The notes under the pieces are model-generated. The model saw only the letters and a program-made list of their open reading frames with translations. It ran no database searches and had not been told where the DNA came from. A stretch of DNA of 15,395 nt from Pseudomonadota bacterium (lineage in GTDB: Bacteria > Pseudomonadota > Gammaproteobacteria > Steroidobacterales > Steroidobacteraceae), in contig JADIZR010000013.1 in NCBI GenBank assembly GCA_016704655.1, positions 1 through 15,395 on the forward strand, in the 5' to 3' direction. The position numbers and the translations under genes are program-made. The first letter of the stretch is position 1. Each line of letters starts with the position of its first letter. This document shows, one piece after another, positions 1-8,121 of the stretch.

Positions 1-1178
1 TGCAGCGCATGCATCGCCGCGGCCGCCTCGTCGATCGCCTTCACGAACGCCAGCGAGCCGGCCAGGATCGGCGCCAGCAGGGTGCGATCCTGCACCCGCG
101 CCGGCGGATACTCGTGCTCGACGACCAGGAAGGTCTGCGCCGGATCGAGCGCGAGGTACTCGCGCGCGGCGAGCTGGTGATCGAGCCAGTCGACCGAGCG
201 GTTCTGCAGGTACGCCAGCGGGTCGTGCCGGGCGGTGCCCGGCAACTCGTGCTCGCAGAACACGGTCTGCTTCTTCCACGCGTTGGCGCGCGCGGCCGGC
301 GCCGCCAGCGGCTGCGCGCCCTCCCAGTCCCCGCGCAGCATCGTCTGCCCGCCGTAGCCCCACGCGGAGATACCGCGGGCGTCGATCACCTGTCCCTTGA
401 CGTGAAAGCCGCCGATCAGGAACGGGTAGCCCATGTCGCGCAGGTAACGGAACACCGAGCGCGAGTCCTGCCCGATCAGGATCGCGTGCGACGGGTCGTA
501 GTGGATGCGGAACTGGTCCGCGACGCCGTGCCGCTCGCAGATGCGGTGCAGCGCGATCCACGGACCGGGCGCGTAGGCGATGTTGTTGTGCCAGAGGTCG
601 TCGGCGGTCCAGCCCGGCATCGGGCAGGGTTCGACGCGGTAGACCAGCCCGCGCTCCTTCGCCGCCGCGAGCAACGGCACGAACACTTCCTCGAACATCA
701 CCAGGTTCGCGTCCATCGACAGCCGGGCGTTGCGACCCACGAAGCCGCACACGGCATCCACGCCGAGCAGCACCGCGGCGTCGAACACCCGCCGCATGAA
801 CTCGTGCTTGCGCCGGCGCAGCCCCTCGTCGGCGATCAGCATGTTGTCGAAGTACCCGAGGTCGCAGATCCCGACGCCGCTCGCGCGGGTCGCGGCCAGC
901 ACACGCGCGGCGCGCGCAGAGTCGAACGGCCGGCGCAGGTCGAGCGTGTTCGCGACCGGGTCGAGCAGCGCCTCGGCCGGCACATCGCTGTGCTCGGGAT
1001 GCAAGGCCGCGGAGAGCTGGATATACCGCGCGCCTATATCGGCCGCGAAGCCGAGCCAGTCCTCGATCGCGCGGTCGGGGTCGGCGTCGCGCACGGCGCG
1101 TGGCGTCAGCTCCTGCAGCGCGGCCGTCAGGATGCCGAGCTTCATGCGCGCGGGACGAAACGACGGCTCCGCGCTCAT
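1..1178 (-). CDS. Sugar phosphate isomerase/epimerase-type TIM barrel (partial, C-terminus off left edge)
   Basis: The reading frame opens at ATG 1178 and is still open after 392 codons at base 1, so the C-terminus is missing. It reads as an AP-endonuclease-2/xylose-isomerase-like TIM barrel. Candidate metal-binding residues are spaced as in that fold: E183 in VEPC, D228 and H231 in YDPSH, H259 in FHVKG, and E354 or E356 in VEHEYP. There is no signal peptide, so it should act in the cytoplasm. The start overlaps the stop of the Gfo/Idh gene as ATGA (1175-1178), pointing to translational coupling as the last visible gene of the operon. The family includes ketose 3-epimerases and, in 3-keto-glycoside pathways, beta-eliminating lyases that act on Gfo/Idh products. 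I infer an isomerase, epimerase or lyase on a keto-sugar; the exact reaction is unknown. At 392 residues or more it is longer than the usual 270-330. Confidence 0.85.
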   Translation of the reverse strand, partial: MSAEPSFRPARMKLGILTAALQELTPRAVRDADPDRAIEDWLGFAADIGARYIQLSAALHPEHSDVPAEALLDPVANTLDLRRPFDSARAARVLAATRASGVGICDLGYFDNMLIADEGLRRRKHEFMRRVFDAAVLLGVDAVCGFVGRNARLSMDANLVMFEEVFVPLLAAAKERGLVYRVEPCPMPGWTADDLWHNNIAYAPGPWIALHRICERHGVADQFRIHYDPSHAILIGQDSRSVFRYLRDMGYPFLIGGFHVKGQVIDARGISAWGYGGQTMLRGDWEGAQPLAAPAARANAWKKQTVFCEHELPGTARHDPLAYLQNRSVDWLDHQLAAREYLALDPAQTFLVVEHEYPPARVQDRTLLAPILAGSLAFVKAIDEAAAAMHAL

Positions 1179-2320
1179 TCCCTGATCTCCGTCCACACCG
1201 AACCGCCGCGGTTGGACTCCGTCACGGCCTCGAGGAAGCGCATGCCGCGCACTCCCGCCTCGATGCCGCGAAAGCGCTCGTGCGCACCGTCGTCGCCATC
1301 GAGCGCGTCGGCGAAACCGCGGTAGAGGTTCGCCATCGCTTCCACCAGACCTTGCGGATGTCCGGGCGGCAACTGGCTCGCACCACGCCCCAGCGCTTCG
1401 TTGAACGCGTGCCCCGGTGTAAATACCCGCATCGGCGCGTCCTCGCGCAGATGTATCAACTGCGCCGGCGCGTCGTGGCTCCACTTCAACGCGCCGCGGC
1501 TGCCGTACACCGCGATCCCCACGCTGTTCTCCTCGCCGGTCGCGACCTGGCTCGCACGCAACACCCCGGGCACGCCGTCCGCGGTGCGCAGCAGCGTGGT
1601 GCCGTCGATGTCGAGCCCGCCTGCGCCGGGCATCGCGCGCAGATCGGCCAGCACGCGCTGCACGCGCAGCCCGGTGGTGTACTCGACGAGGTCGAAGGCG
1701 TGCACGCCGATATCGCCGTAGCAGCAACTCGGCCCGGAGCGCGCCGGATCGAGGCGCCAGATCGCGGCGCGCGACCCGGCGTCCTGCAGCGCCGGATTGA
1801 TCCAGCCCTGGTAGTAGCGCGCATCGATCTTCTGCACCGTCCCGATCGCACCGGCCGCGATCAGCGCGCGCATCTGGCGCACCATCGGGTAGCCGGTGTA
1901 GGTGTGCGCCACGCAGACCAGACGGTCGTTCGCCACGGCCACCCGCGCCAGCTCGTCGGCCTGCCCGGCGGTCACCGTGAACGGCTTCTCGCAGATGACG
2001 TGCAGACCTGCGCGCAACGCGCCGAGCACCTGCTCGAAGTGCAGGTGGTTGGGGGTGAGAACCGCGATCGCCTCGATGCACTCACCGGGCGGGAGCGCGC
2101 GTTCGGACGCGAACAGCGCGGGCAGATCGGCATGGATGCGGCGCTCGTCGAGTCCCAGCGCATGCGCCCGGGCGCGTTCGCGCGCGGGATCGGTACCGAA
2201 CACCCCGCCCTTCAACGCGAAGCGCTCCGACAAGGCAGCCGCCGCGCGGTGCACCCCACCTATCAGCGATCGCCGCCCACCGCCGACGAAGGCAAGCGGA
2301 ATCCGCCGTCCCGCAGTCAT
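1175..2320 (-). CDS. Gfo/Idh/MocA family NAD(P)-dependent oxidoreductase
   Basis: A 381-residue protein of normal family length. The N-terminal Rossmann segment (about 8-24) has a glycine-rich VGGG and an IGGVHR stretch. The family lysine lies in EKPFT (E111, K112, P113), the usual catalytic EKP motif. The substrate-side motif GDIGVHAFD (202-210) supplies D203 and H207, the usual catalytic positions. No signal peptide, so cytoplasmic. Family members oxidise or reduce a secondary hydroxyl/keto group on sugars, inositols or glycosides using NAD(P). The ATG overlaps the permease stop (ATGA, 2317-2320) with a GGAGGGG ribosome site upstream, and its stop overlaps the next gene's start. Sitting between an importer and a TIM-barrel isomerase, it probably handles an imported sugar or keto-sugar. 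It recalls ThuB and levoglucosan dehydrogenase, but the substrate is unassigned. Confidence 0.9.
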   Translation of the reverse strand: MTAGRRIPLAFVGGGRRSLIGGVHRAAAALSERFALKGGVFGTDPARERARAHALGLDERRIHADLPALFASERALPPGECIEAIAVLTPNHLHFEQVLGALRAGLHVICEKPFTVTAGQADELARVAVANDRLVCVAHTYTGYPMVRQMRALIAAGAIGTVQKIDARYYQGWINPALQDAGSRAAIWRLDPARSGPSCCYGDIGVHAFDLVEYTTGLRVQRVLADLRAMPGAGGLDIDGTTLLRTADGVPGVLRASQVATGEENSVGIAVYGSRGALKWSHDAPAQLIHLREDAPMRVFTPGHAFNEALGRGASQLPPGHPQGLVEAMANLYRGFADALDGDDGAHERFRGIEAGVRGMRFLEAVTESNRGGSVWTEIRE

Positions 2321-3543
2321 TGGCGCACCCCCTCCGTGCGCTCCGCAGGATCACGGAACAGCACCAGGAACAACACGAACACCGCGAATGCCAGCCCGGC
2401 GGGGAACAACCAGACCGATTGCCAGGCATGGGCGCCGGCCTGCACGTAGCGATCGGTGATCTCGCCGGCGACGGCGAAACCGATCAGCATGCCGAGCCCG
2501 TAGGTCGCGAGCGTCAACAAGCCCTGCGCCGAGGCCTTGAAGCGTTCGCCGGCGCGCGCGTCGGTATAGACCTGGCCGGCCACGAAGAAGAAGTCGTAAC
2601 AGACGCCGTGCAGCGCGATGCCGAGCAGCAGCATCCACAACCCCTCGCCGGCGTCGCCGAAGCCGAACAGCACGTAGCGCAGGCTCCAGGCGAGCATTCC
2701 CGCCAGCAACGTGAACTTGATGCCGATGCGGCGGAAGCACCACGGCAGCAGCAGGATGAACCCGGCCTCCGAGATCTGCCCGAGCGTCATCTTGCCGGTC
2801 GGGTTCGTGACCCCGGCTTCGGCGAGGAACAGGTTCGCATTCTGGTAGTAGAACGCGAGCGGCACGCAGATCAGGATCGCCGAGCAGAAGAAGACCGCGA
2901 AATCGCGGTCGCGCAGCAGACCGAGCGCATCGGCACCGAAGAGCTCGCGCAGTTCCTGCACCCCGCGCGCGCGCGGCGGCGTGGCCGGCAGCGTGAAGCT
3001 GTAGAGTCCCAGCGCCAGCGAGGCGATCGCCGCCAGCAGGAAGGTGTTGCGCAGCATGCCCTGCGCCATGCGCGCGGCGTCGTCCCACGCGAACACATAA
3101 CTGATCGCCAGCCCCGCGACGATCCAGCCAATGGTGCCCCAGATGCGCACCGCGGCGAACTCGGCCGCCGGATCGCTCATCTGGCGGAACGCCACCGCGT
3201 TCACCAGCGCCAGCGTCGGCATGTAGACGACCATGTAGGCCAGCGCTGCCGGATAGAAGGCCGCGAAGTCGCCGGCCACGTGCATCGCCCACAGCAGCGC
3301 GGCACCCGCGAGGTGCAGCAGGCCGAGGATGCGCTCGGCATTGAAGAAGCGATCGGCGATCAGGCCGATGAACAGCGGTGCCACGATCGCCCCCCACGAC
3401 TGGGTCGCGAACGCCATGCCGGTCTGCGCACCGGTGGCGTCCAGATTGGTGGCTAGAAAGGTACCCAGCGTCACGAACCAGGCGCCCCAGACGAAGAACT
3501 GCAGGAACATCATCAGGCCGAGACGCGCACGTATTGCCGTCAT
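2317..3543 (-). CDS. MFS permease, nucleoside/sugar:H+ symporter type (Nuc_H_symport-like)
   Basis: A 408-residue inner-membrane transporter with about twelve hydrophobic segments. It opens with LGLMMFLQFFVWGAWFVTLG (8-27), has a loop-2 motif GLIADRFF (60-67), and carries a family-like stretch LHGVCYDFFFVAGQVYTD (311-328). These match the nucleoside:H+ symporter branch of the MFS, whose members in sugar loci are thought to carry glycosides or sugars. I chose ATG 3543 because AGGAGG lies four to five bases upstream. A GTG at 3591 gives 16 extra residues and overlaps the GMC stop, but has no comparable ribosome site. The position between the exported dehydrogenase and the cytoplasmic oxidoreductase suggests it imports the oxidised product. 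The true substrate cannot be told from sequence. Confidence 0.88.
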   Translation of the reverse strand: MTAIRARLGLMMFLQFFVWGAWFVTLGTFLATNLDATGAQTGMAFATQSWGAIVAPLFIGLIADRFFNAERILGLLHLAGAALLWAMHVAGDFAAFYPAALAYMVVYMPTLALVNAVAFRQMSDPAAEFAAVRIWGTIGWIVAGLAISYVFAWDDAARMAQGMLRNTFLLAAIASLALGLYSFTLPATPPRARGVQELRELFGADALGLLRDRDFAVFFCSAILICVPLAFYYQNANLFLAEAGVTNPTGKMTLGQISEAGFILLLPWCFRRIGIKFTLLAGMLAWSLRYVLFGFGDAGEGLWMLLLGIALHGVCYDFFFVAGQVYTDARAGERFKASAQGLLTLATYGLGMLIGFAVAGEITDRYVQAGAHAWQSVWLFPAGLAFAVFVLFLVLFRDPAERTEGVRQ

Positions 3544-3587
3544 TCGCCTCCTCCAATCTGTGGTCCGGATCGGATCATCACCTCGAC

Positions 3588-5279
3588 TCACACCGCCCCG
3601 TCGCGCCAGCGCGTCGCCGCGTGGTCGGCCGCGCGTGCCGTCAGCGCCATGAAGGTCAGCGAGGGATTCACCACTCCGCAGGAACTCATGCTGGCACCGT
3701 CGGTGACGTAGAGGTTCGGCATCTCGTGCGACTGGTTCCAGGCGTTCAGCACCGAAGTCTGCGGATCACGCCCCATGCAGGCGCCGCCCATCTCGTGGAT
3801 CGCGTCGCCGGGCACCGAAGGCCGCGCGAGCGACACCACGTTCTGCAGGCCGGCCGCTTTCAGCATCGCCTCGGCCTGCGCGGCCGAATCGGCGTTGAGC
3901 CTGGCCTCGTTGTCACGGAAACGCACGTCGCAACGCAGCTGCGGGATGCCGTGCCTGTCGACGAGCCGCTCGTCCAGCGTGACGCGGTTGTCGTGGTACG
4001 GCAGGCATTCCGTGAATGCCGCAAGGAACATCGCCCACGCAGGAGGCTGGCGCAGCGAGTCCTTGAACGCGGCGCCGAATCCTGGAAGTGCAGTCGCAAT
4101 CAGTTTTCCCTCGAGCGGCGTGGCCTGCCCCTGATAGCCATAACCGCGCAAGAAGTCGCCGTCCGCACGCGCCGGATCGAGATTACGGAAGCGGGGTATG
4201 TAGATCCCGTTCGGGCGGTAGCCACGGTAGTACCTGCCGATGAACTCGGTCGTGATACCGAAGGCGAACGCCCCGTTCTGGTGGTCCATCACGTAGCGGC
4301 CAAGCATCCCGCTGCCATTCGCCAACCCGGTCGGAAAACTGTCCGAGCGTGAGTTCAGCAGGATCTGCAGGCTGCAGATCGTCGACGCACACAGAAACAC
4401 CAACCTGGACGTGAAGCGCATGCGGTCACCGCTCACGGTATCGATAACCCGCACGCCACTGACGCGTCGCCGCACGGGATCGTACTCGAGCCCTTCGACC
4501 ACGCTGTTCGCGCGCAGCGTCAGTCGACCGGTCTTGCGCGCCGCCGGCAGGGTCGAACTGAGGCTGCTGAAGTAGGCTCCTGGCGAACAGCCGCGCTGAC
4601 ATACTCCGCAGTAATGACAGGCTCCACGATCACCGAGCGGCTGCGTCAGGTTGGCGACACGGCCGATCGTCATCAATCGGTCCGGGAACTGCGCTTCCAT
4701 GCGCTGTTTGATGGCCTTCTCGACCGCAGTCATCTTCATTGGAGGCTGGAAGATACTGTCCGGCAGGTGTTGCAACCCTTCGGCCTGTCCACTGACGCCG
4801 ATGAAGCGCTCGACGTGCGCGTACCACGGTTCGATGTCACGATAGCGGATCGGCCAGTCGACACCGTGTCCATCGCGCCCGTTGGCCTCGAAATCGAGGT
4901 CGCTCCAACGGTAGACCTGCCGGCCCCACAACAGCGACTTGCCGCCGACCACGTCGGCACGCAACCAGTTGAATGGCGCCTCTGAGGCGGTCGTGTACGG
5001 ATAATCGGAGTCCTTGATCCAGAAGTGCCGCGTGGTCTCGTCGAACGCGTAGGACTGGCTCTGTACCGGATAATCCCGCGCGTAGAGCTCGCGCAGCGGC
5101 TTGCCGCCGAACGGGATCTGCCACGGCGGCATGTGTTCGGTCGCATAATCCCTGCCGTGCTCGAGCGGCCGTCCGCGCTCCAGCACGAGCACCTTCAGTC
5201 CCTTCTCGGTGAGTTCCTTCGCGGCCCAGCCTCCCGAGACGCCGGAACCCACCACGATCGCGTCGAACTCAGCTCTCAT
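3588..5279 (-). CDS. GMC family FAD-dependent dehydrogenase with Cys4 motif (gluconate/glucoside dehydrogenase-like large subunit)
   Basis: A 563-residue flavoprotein. The N-terminal FAD-binding site is G11-S-G13-V-S-G16 followed by the ribose-binding acid in LVLERG (E34). C-terminal GMC signatures are HEMGGACMG with H495, and CGVVNPSLT with N538; together they supply the usual His/Asn active-site pair. Residues 221-231 hold C221-x2-C224-x2-C227-x3-C231. A cysteine cluster in this region carries a 3Fe-4S centre in the Burkholderia FAD glucose dehydrogenase catalytic subunit, so an Fe-S cluster relaying electrons is plausible here by inference. It has no signal peptide and follows a gene for a Tat-signal subunit-3 protein, fitting hitch-hiker export to the periplasm. 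GAGGAAA precedes ATG 5279. The expected reaction is oxidation of a sugar, glycoside or aldonate hydroxyl, with electrons passed to a cytochrome or quinone. No cytochrome gene is in the window. Confidence 0.9.
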   Translation of the reverse strand: MRAEFDAIVVGSGVSGGWAAKELTEKGLKVLVLERGRPLEHGRDYATEHMPPWQIPFGGKPLRELYARDYPVQSQSYAFDETTRHFWIKDSDYPYTTASEAPFNWLRADVVGGKSLLWGRQVYRWSDLDFEANGRDGHGVDWPIRYRDIEPWYAHVERFIGVSGQAEGLQHLPDSIFQPPMKMTAVEKAIKQRMEAQFPDRLMTIGRVANLTQPLGDRGACHYCGVCQRGCSPGAYFSSLSSTLPAARKTGRLTLRANSVVEGLEYDPVRRRVSGVRVIDTVSGDRMRFTSRLVFLCASTICSLQILLNSRSDSFPTGLANGSGMLGRYVMDHQNGAFAFGITTEFIGRYYRGYRPNGIYIPRFRNLDPARADGDFLRGYGYQGQATPLEGKLIATALPGFGAAFKDSLRQPPAWAMFLAAFTECLPYHDNRVTLDERLVDRHGIPQLRCDVRFRDNEARLNADSAAQAEAMLKAAGLQNVVSLARPSVPGDAIHEMGGACMGRDPQTSVLNAWNQSHEMPNLYVTDGASMSSCGVVNPSLTFMALTARAADHAATRWRDGAV

Positions 5280-5334
5280 ACCGCTTTCCTCGCCTTATCC
5301 GTGTCGCCGATACCCGCCCGCCTCGCGTCCATAG

Positions 5335-5940
5335 TCAGTAGCTCCATTGCCTGCCGAGTTGCGCGTAATCCAGGTCTCCCTCGAAGCGCATCGGCATCGG
5401 CTCGTAGTGCAGGAACTTCGTGGCGCCGGCCTCGGAGCTGAAATAGCCGATCACCGTGAGTTCCTTGAGCTTGGTGAAGAACGGGGTGTTCTCGTCGACC
5501 AGCTTGCTCATGCCACCGAGCACGCCGCCGGGAAGCGGACTGACGTAGCGCGCGGCGTCCTGCTCGGCGGCGGACAGCAAGGCGGTGCGCTGCGCGTCGT
5601 CGACCGCCACGAAACTCCTGCCGTGCGCGGTGCGACTGGCCTCGTCGAGCGCCGCCAGGCCCTGCAGGAAGATCGTGCGCTCGGTGTCGGTGTACCAGTC
5701 CGCGACCATGGTCTCGATGAACGCGGGCACGCCGGCCTCGCGCGCGCCGGGCGTATCGGTCGCCGGAATGATCATCTCGGCGAGCAGGTCCACCAGGTGC
5801 CGCTGGGCGGCGTCGAACACGGGGCGCGATGCCTGCGCGTGCGGCTGCTCCCCGGCGAGCGCGCGCAAGGTCGCCGAACCCGGCAGCGCCGCGGTACCCA
5901 GCGCCGCGACCACGAGGTGCATCAGGTGACGTCGGTTCAT
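5335..5940 (-). CDS. Gluconate 2-dehydrogenase subunit 3 family protein, Tat-like signal
   Basis: A 201-residue protein. The start MNRRHLMHLVVAALG is a short twin-arginine-type leader (R3, R4, hydrophobic 8-20, likely cut near residue 30). The mature part has the family signature near 55-83: EMIIPATDTPGAREAGVP followed by AFIETMVADWY. This family is the small partner of GMC dehydrogenases such as gluconate and FAD glucose dehydrogenases; it carries the Tat signal and chaperones the large subunit across the membrane. The GMC gene follows after a 55-base gap. I set the start at ATG 5940 with AGAGGGA upstream; the same frame is open further upstream, but only as a shadow of thuA-like coding sequence and would bury the signal. 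The usual family length is about 170-250. Confidence 0.88.
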   Translation of the reverse strand: MNRRHLMHLVVAALGTAALPGSATLRALAGEQPHAQASRPVFDAAQRHLVDLLAEMIIPATDTPGAREAGVPAFIETMVADWYTDTERTIFLQGLAALDEASRTAHGRSFVAVDDAQRTALLSAAEQDAARYVSPLPGGVLGGMSKLVDENTPFFTKLKELTVIGYFSSEAGATKFLHYEPMPMRFEGDLDYAQLGRQWSY

Positions 5941-5962
5941 GGTAGCCAGTCCCTCTGTTTGC

Positions 5963-6856
5963 TCAGGGTTCACACGCCAGCGGCGCTGGGGAGACCAGCG
6001 CCGGGTCCTGCCGGCCGGCCCAGTCGAGCGCGCGCTCGAGCATCGCGCGGTACGGCGGTTCGGCGTAGGTTTCGGCCGTGTGCCCGGGCGCGGCGTAGAA
6101 CACGCGCCCGCGGCCGACGCAATGCTTCCAGACCATCGGGTGATCCGCGCCCATCGCGAGTTCCTTGCCGAAGAAGCTCCCGGGCCGGTAGGTGCTCTCG
6201 TCGATGGTCGCCAGCACGCGCAGATCGCTCGCCCGCGGACTGGCGGCGAAGGAATACCACTCGTCGGTGCGCACCCACGCGGCGGGAATGCCGTCCATGA
6301 TCGGATCGGCGGGCTGCTCGACGCGCAGCGTCGCCTGCTGGAACTGCGGATCCATCGGATGGCCGGTGAACTGCGCACGGATCACCGTGTCGAGGTACCA
6401 CGGCCACGCGGCATGGCTGTTGTCACCGGCCGCGTGCAGGCCGATATAACCGCCGCCCTGTTCGAGCCAGGCGCGGAACGCCTCGCGCTGCTCGGGCAGC
6501 AGTACATCGCCGGTGACGTTGTTCCAGACCACCACGTCGAATTTCGCGAGATCGCCGGCGTTGAACACCGCGCCGCTGTCGCTCGCGAAGACGCCCCAGC
6601 CGCGCGCGCCCGCGATGTCCTGGAGCAGGCGCTTCGCGGCGGGAATGGCGTCCTCGTGGATGAAGGAATTGGTCTTCGAGAACACCAGCACCGAGGGACG
6701 CGGCAACGCCGGCACCACCGGCCGTTCGGTCTCGAACACCGGTTCGCGGAAGAAGCCCATCGCACGCATCTGCCAATACGCGTAGCCCGCGGCCAGCAGT
6801 CCGCCGACGATCACCACGACGAGTGACCTCCGGAACCATTTCCAACCGGTTTTCAT
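5963..6856 (-). CDS. ThuA-like domain protein with N-terminal membrane anchor
   Basis: A 297-residue protein. A basic start (MKTGWKWFRR) precedes one membrane helix at about 11-28, so the remaining domain should face the periplasm. From residue 55 the chain reads as a ThuA-like, glutamine-amidotransferase-fold domain, with KTNSFIHEDAI (61-71), VVVWNNVTGDVL (108-119), GGGYIGLHAAGDN (134-146) and a late GRGRVFYAAPGH segment. ThuA is required for trehalose, sucrose or maltose use in rhizobia alongside the 3-keto-sugar-forming ThuB, but its chemistry is poorly defined. It is the first gene of the operon, 22 bases before the subunit-3 gene. ATG 6856 has GGAGG six bases upstream; an in-frame GTG at 6862 is possible. 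I am confident of the family and not of the reaction. Confidence 0.85.
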   Translation of the reverse strand: MKTGWKWFRRSLVVVIVGGLLAAGYAYWQMRAMGFFREPVFETERPVVPALPRPSVLVFSKTNSFIHEDAIPAAKRLLQDIAGARGWGVFASDSGAVFNAGDLAKFDVVVWNNVTGDVLLPEQREAFRAWLEQGGGYIGLHAAGDNSHAAWPWYLDTVIRAQFTGHPMDPQFQQATLRVEQPADPIMDGIPAAWVRTDEWYSFAASPRASDLRVLATIDESTYRPGSFFGKELAMGADHPMVWKHCVGRGRVFYAAPGHTAETYAEPPYRAMLERALDWAGRQDPALVSPAPLACEP

Positions 6857-6962
6857 CGGCACCCTCCGGCTGCTTCAGCAGCGGTAGTTATCGTTGCTCT
6901 GTGCGACGCCTCGCCCGGTGGTGGTGCCACGGGCACGGACGGGACGATCGGGCATCCCGCTA

Positions 6963-6980
6963 GATGTAATCGTTTACATC
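6963..6980. promoter_or_regulatory. LacI-family operator (palindrome), copy 1
   Basis: The 18-mer GATGTAATCGTTTACATC has perfect seven-base arms (GATGTAA / TTACATC) around a central CpG, the classic shape of LacI/PurR-type operators. It lies between divergent thuA-like and lacI-type genes and overlaps the -10 of the thuA-side promoter, so bound repressor should block that promoter. A nearly identical site lies at 13251-13268. Confidence 0.85.
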
Positions 6981-7005
6981 GTACCAGAGGTTCTACGGAC
7001 GTCAA
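6978..7005 (-). promoter_or_regulatory. Sigma-70-type promoter of the ThuA-like/GMC operon
   Basis: On the minus strand a -35 TTGACG (7005-7000) and a -10 TACGAT (6983-6978) are separated by 16 bases. The last three bases of the -10 are the first three of the operator, giving a promoter that a LacI-type repressor can occlude. The predicted 5' leader to ATG 6856 is about 115 bases. Confidence 0.65.
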
Positions 7006-7050
7006 CCCTGCAGTTTCGATCGCCCGGCCGACCGTGGCACACCGATCTCC

Positions 7051-7078
7051 CTGCCAACACACACGCGGGTGATAGCAT
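7051..7078 (+). promoter_or_regulatory. Possible weak promoter of the LacI-type gene
   Basis: CTGCCA (7051-7056) and TAGCAT (7073-7078), each four of six matches to consensus, are 16 bases apart and end about 33 bases before ATG 7111. This is a weak match, found only by looking for one. It does not overlap the operator, so direct autorepression would need roadblock or looping. Confidence 0.25.
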
Positions 7079-7110
7079 GCGCGGCGACGCGATAGCAGGA
7101 ACACCCTTCC

Positions 7111-8121
7111 ATGGCGAATATCAAGGACGTCGCACGACTCGCGGGCGTCTCGGTGGCGACGGTTTCGCGGGCCCTCGACGGATCCCCCAAGGTCGCCGCA
7201 GCGACGCGTGCGCGGGTGCTCGAGGCGGTTGCCGCCTGCGGCTACGTGACCAACGCACTGGCACGCAACTTCCGCCAGCGACGCACGCACACCGTGCTGG
7301 TACTGGTGCCGGACATCGCCAATCCGTTCTTTTCCAGGATCATCCTAGGCATCGAACGCGTCGCGCTCGAGCACGGTTACCGCATCCTGCTCGGCGACAC
7401 CCAGTACAACGCCGAGCGCGAACGCGCCTACGCCGCCCTGGTCACGCAGCGCCAGGCCGACGGCATCATCTGCCTCGGCATGAACATCCCGTTCGCGACG
7501 GTCAGCAGCCGCTCGCGGCTGGATCCGGACTGGCCCCCGTTCGTGATGGCCTGTGAGTACGACGGCGAGATTCCGGCACCCACCGTGTGCATCGACAACG
7601 TCCGGGCGGCGATCGAGGCAACCCGGCATCTGCTGGACCTGGGCCACCGCGACATCGCGTTCATCAGCGGGCCGCGCGCTTCCCCGCTGTGCCGCGACCG
7701 CCTGGCCGGCTTCACGGAGGCGATGACGGCGGCGGGACTGCGCGTGCGGCGCGAGCGGGTGCGCTACGGCGACTTCTCGCTGGCGGCCGGTCACCAGCAG
7801 ATGCGCGCGCTGCTCGGCGGCGCTCGCACGCCCAGCGCGGTGTTCTGCGCCAACGACGAAATGGCGATAGGCGCGCTGCGCGCAGCCCGTCAGGCCGGCC
7901 TGTCGCTGCCAAGTGAACTGTCGATCGTCGGCTTCGACGACATCGCGTTCGCCGAGTTCGCCACGCCGGCGCTGACGACGATCCGCCAGCCCCGCGAACA
8001 GATCGGCGTTCGCAGCATGCAGTTGATGCTCGAGATCCTGCGCGATGGCCAGCAGCCGGGGCGGCGGATCGTGCTCGCGCACGAACTGGTGGTGCGCGAA
8101 TCGAGCGTGGCGGCCCCGTGA
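7111..8121 (+). CDS. LacI-family transcriptional repressor
   Basis: A 336-residue regulator of standard length. Residues 4-24 form the helix-turn-helix (IKDVARLAGVSVATVSRALDG), with the usual T17-V18-S19-R20 recognition start. The hinge around N53-ALARNFR carries the leucine (L55) that LacI-type proteins insert at a central CpG. Residues 61 onward form a periplasmic-binding-protein-like sugar-sensing domain, including VLVPDIANPFFS, FCANDEMAIGAL and SIVGFDDIAFAEF. It is divergent from the ThuA-like/GMC operon, with a LacI operator between them and a second copy upstream of the glycosidase operon, so it most likely represses both until a sugar ligand binds. AGGA lies upstream of ATG 7111. The ligand is unknown. 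Confidence 0.95.
   Translation: MANIKDVARLAGVSVATVSRALDGSPKVAAATRARVLEAVAACGYVTNALARNFRQRRTHTVLVLVPDIANPFFSRIILGIERVALEHGYRILLGDTQYNAERERAYAALVTQRQADGIICLGMNIPFATVSSRSRLDPDWPPFVMACEYDGEIPAPTVCIDNVRAAIEATRHLLDLGHRDIAFISGPRASPLCRDRLAGFTEAMTAAGLRVRRERVRYGDFSLAAGHQQMRALLGGARTPSAVFCANDEMAIGALRAARQAGLSLPSELSIVGFDDIAFAEFATPALTTIRQPREQIGVRSMQLMLEILRDGQQPGRRIVLAHELVVRESSVAAP

Noticed and set aside
9..2449. Long plus-strand open frames (438 and 449 codons) over the left end
   Set aside because: Arg/His/Gln-rich composition with no family signature. They lie opposite clear TIM-barrel and Gfo/Idh genes; high GC keeps antisense frames open.
2320..4352. Plus-strand open frames of 378 and 324 codons opposite the permease and GMC genes
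   Set aside because: Low-complexity Arg-rich translations, no ribosome sites, and the opposite strand has coherent conserved motifs throughout.
5335..6378. A longer 347-residue version of the subunit-3 protein
   Set aside because: The extra N-terminal 146 residues are the shifted shadow of the ThuA-like gene; the Tat signal begins at Met 5940.
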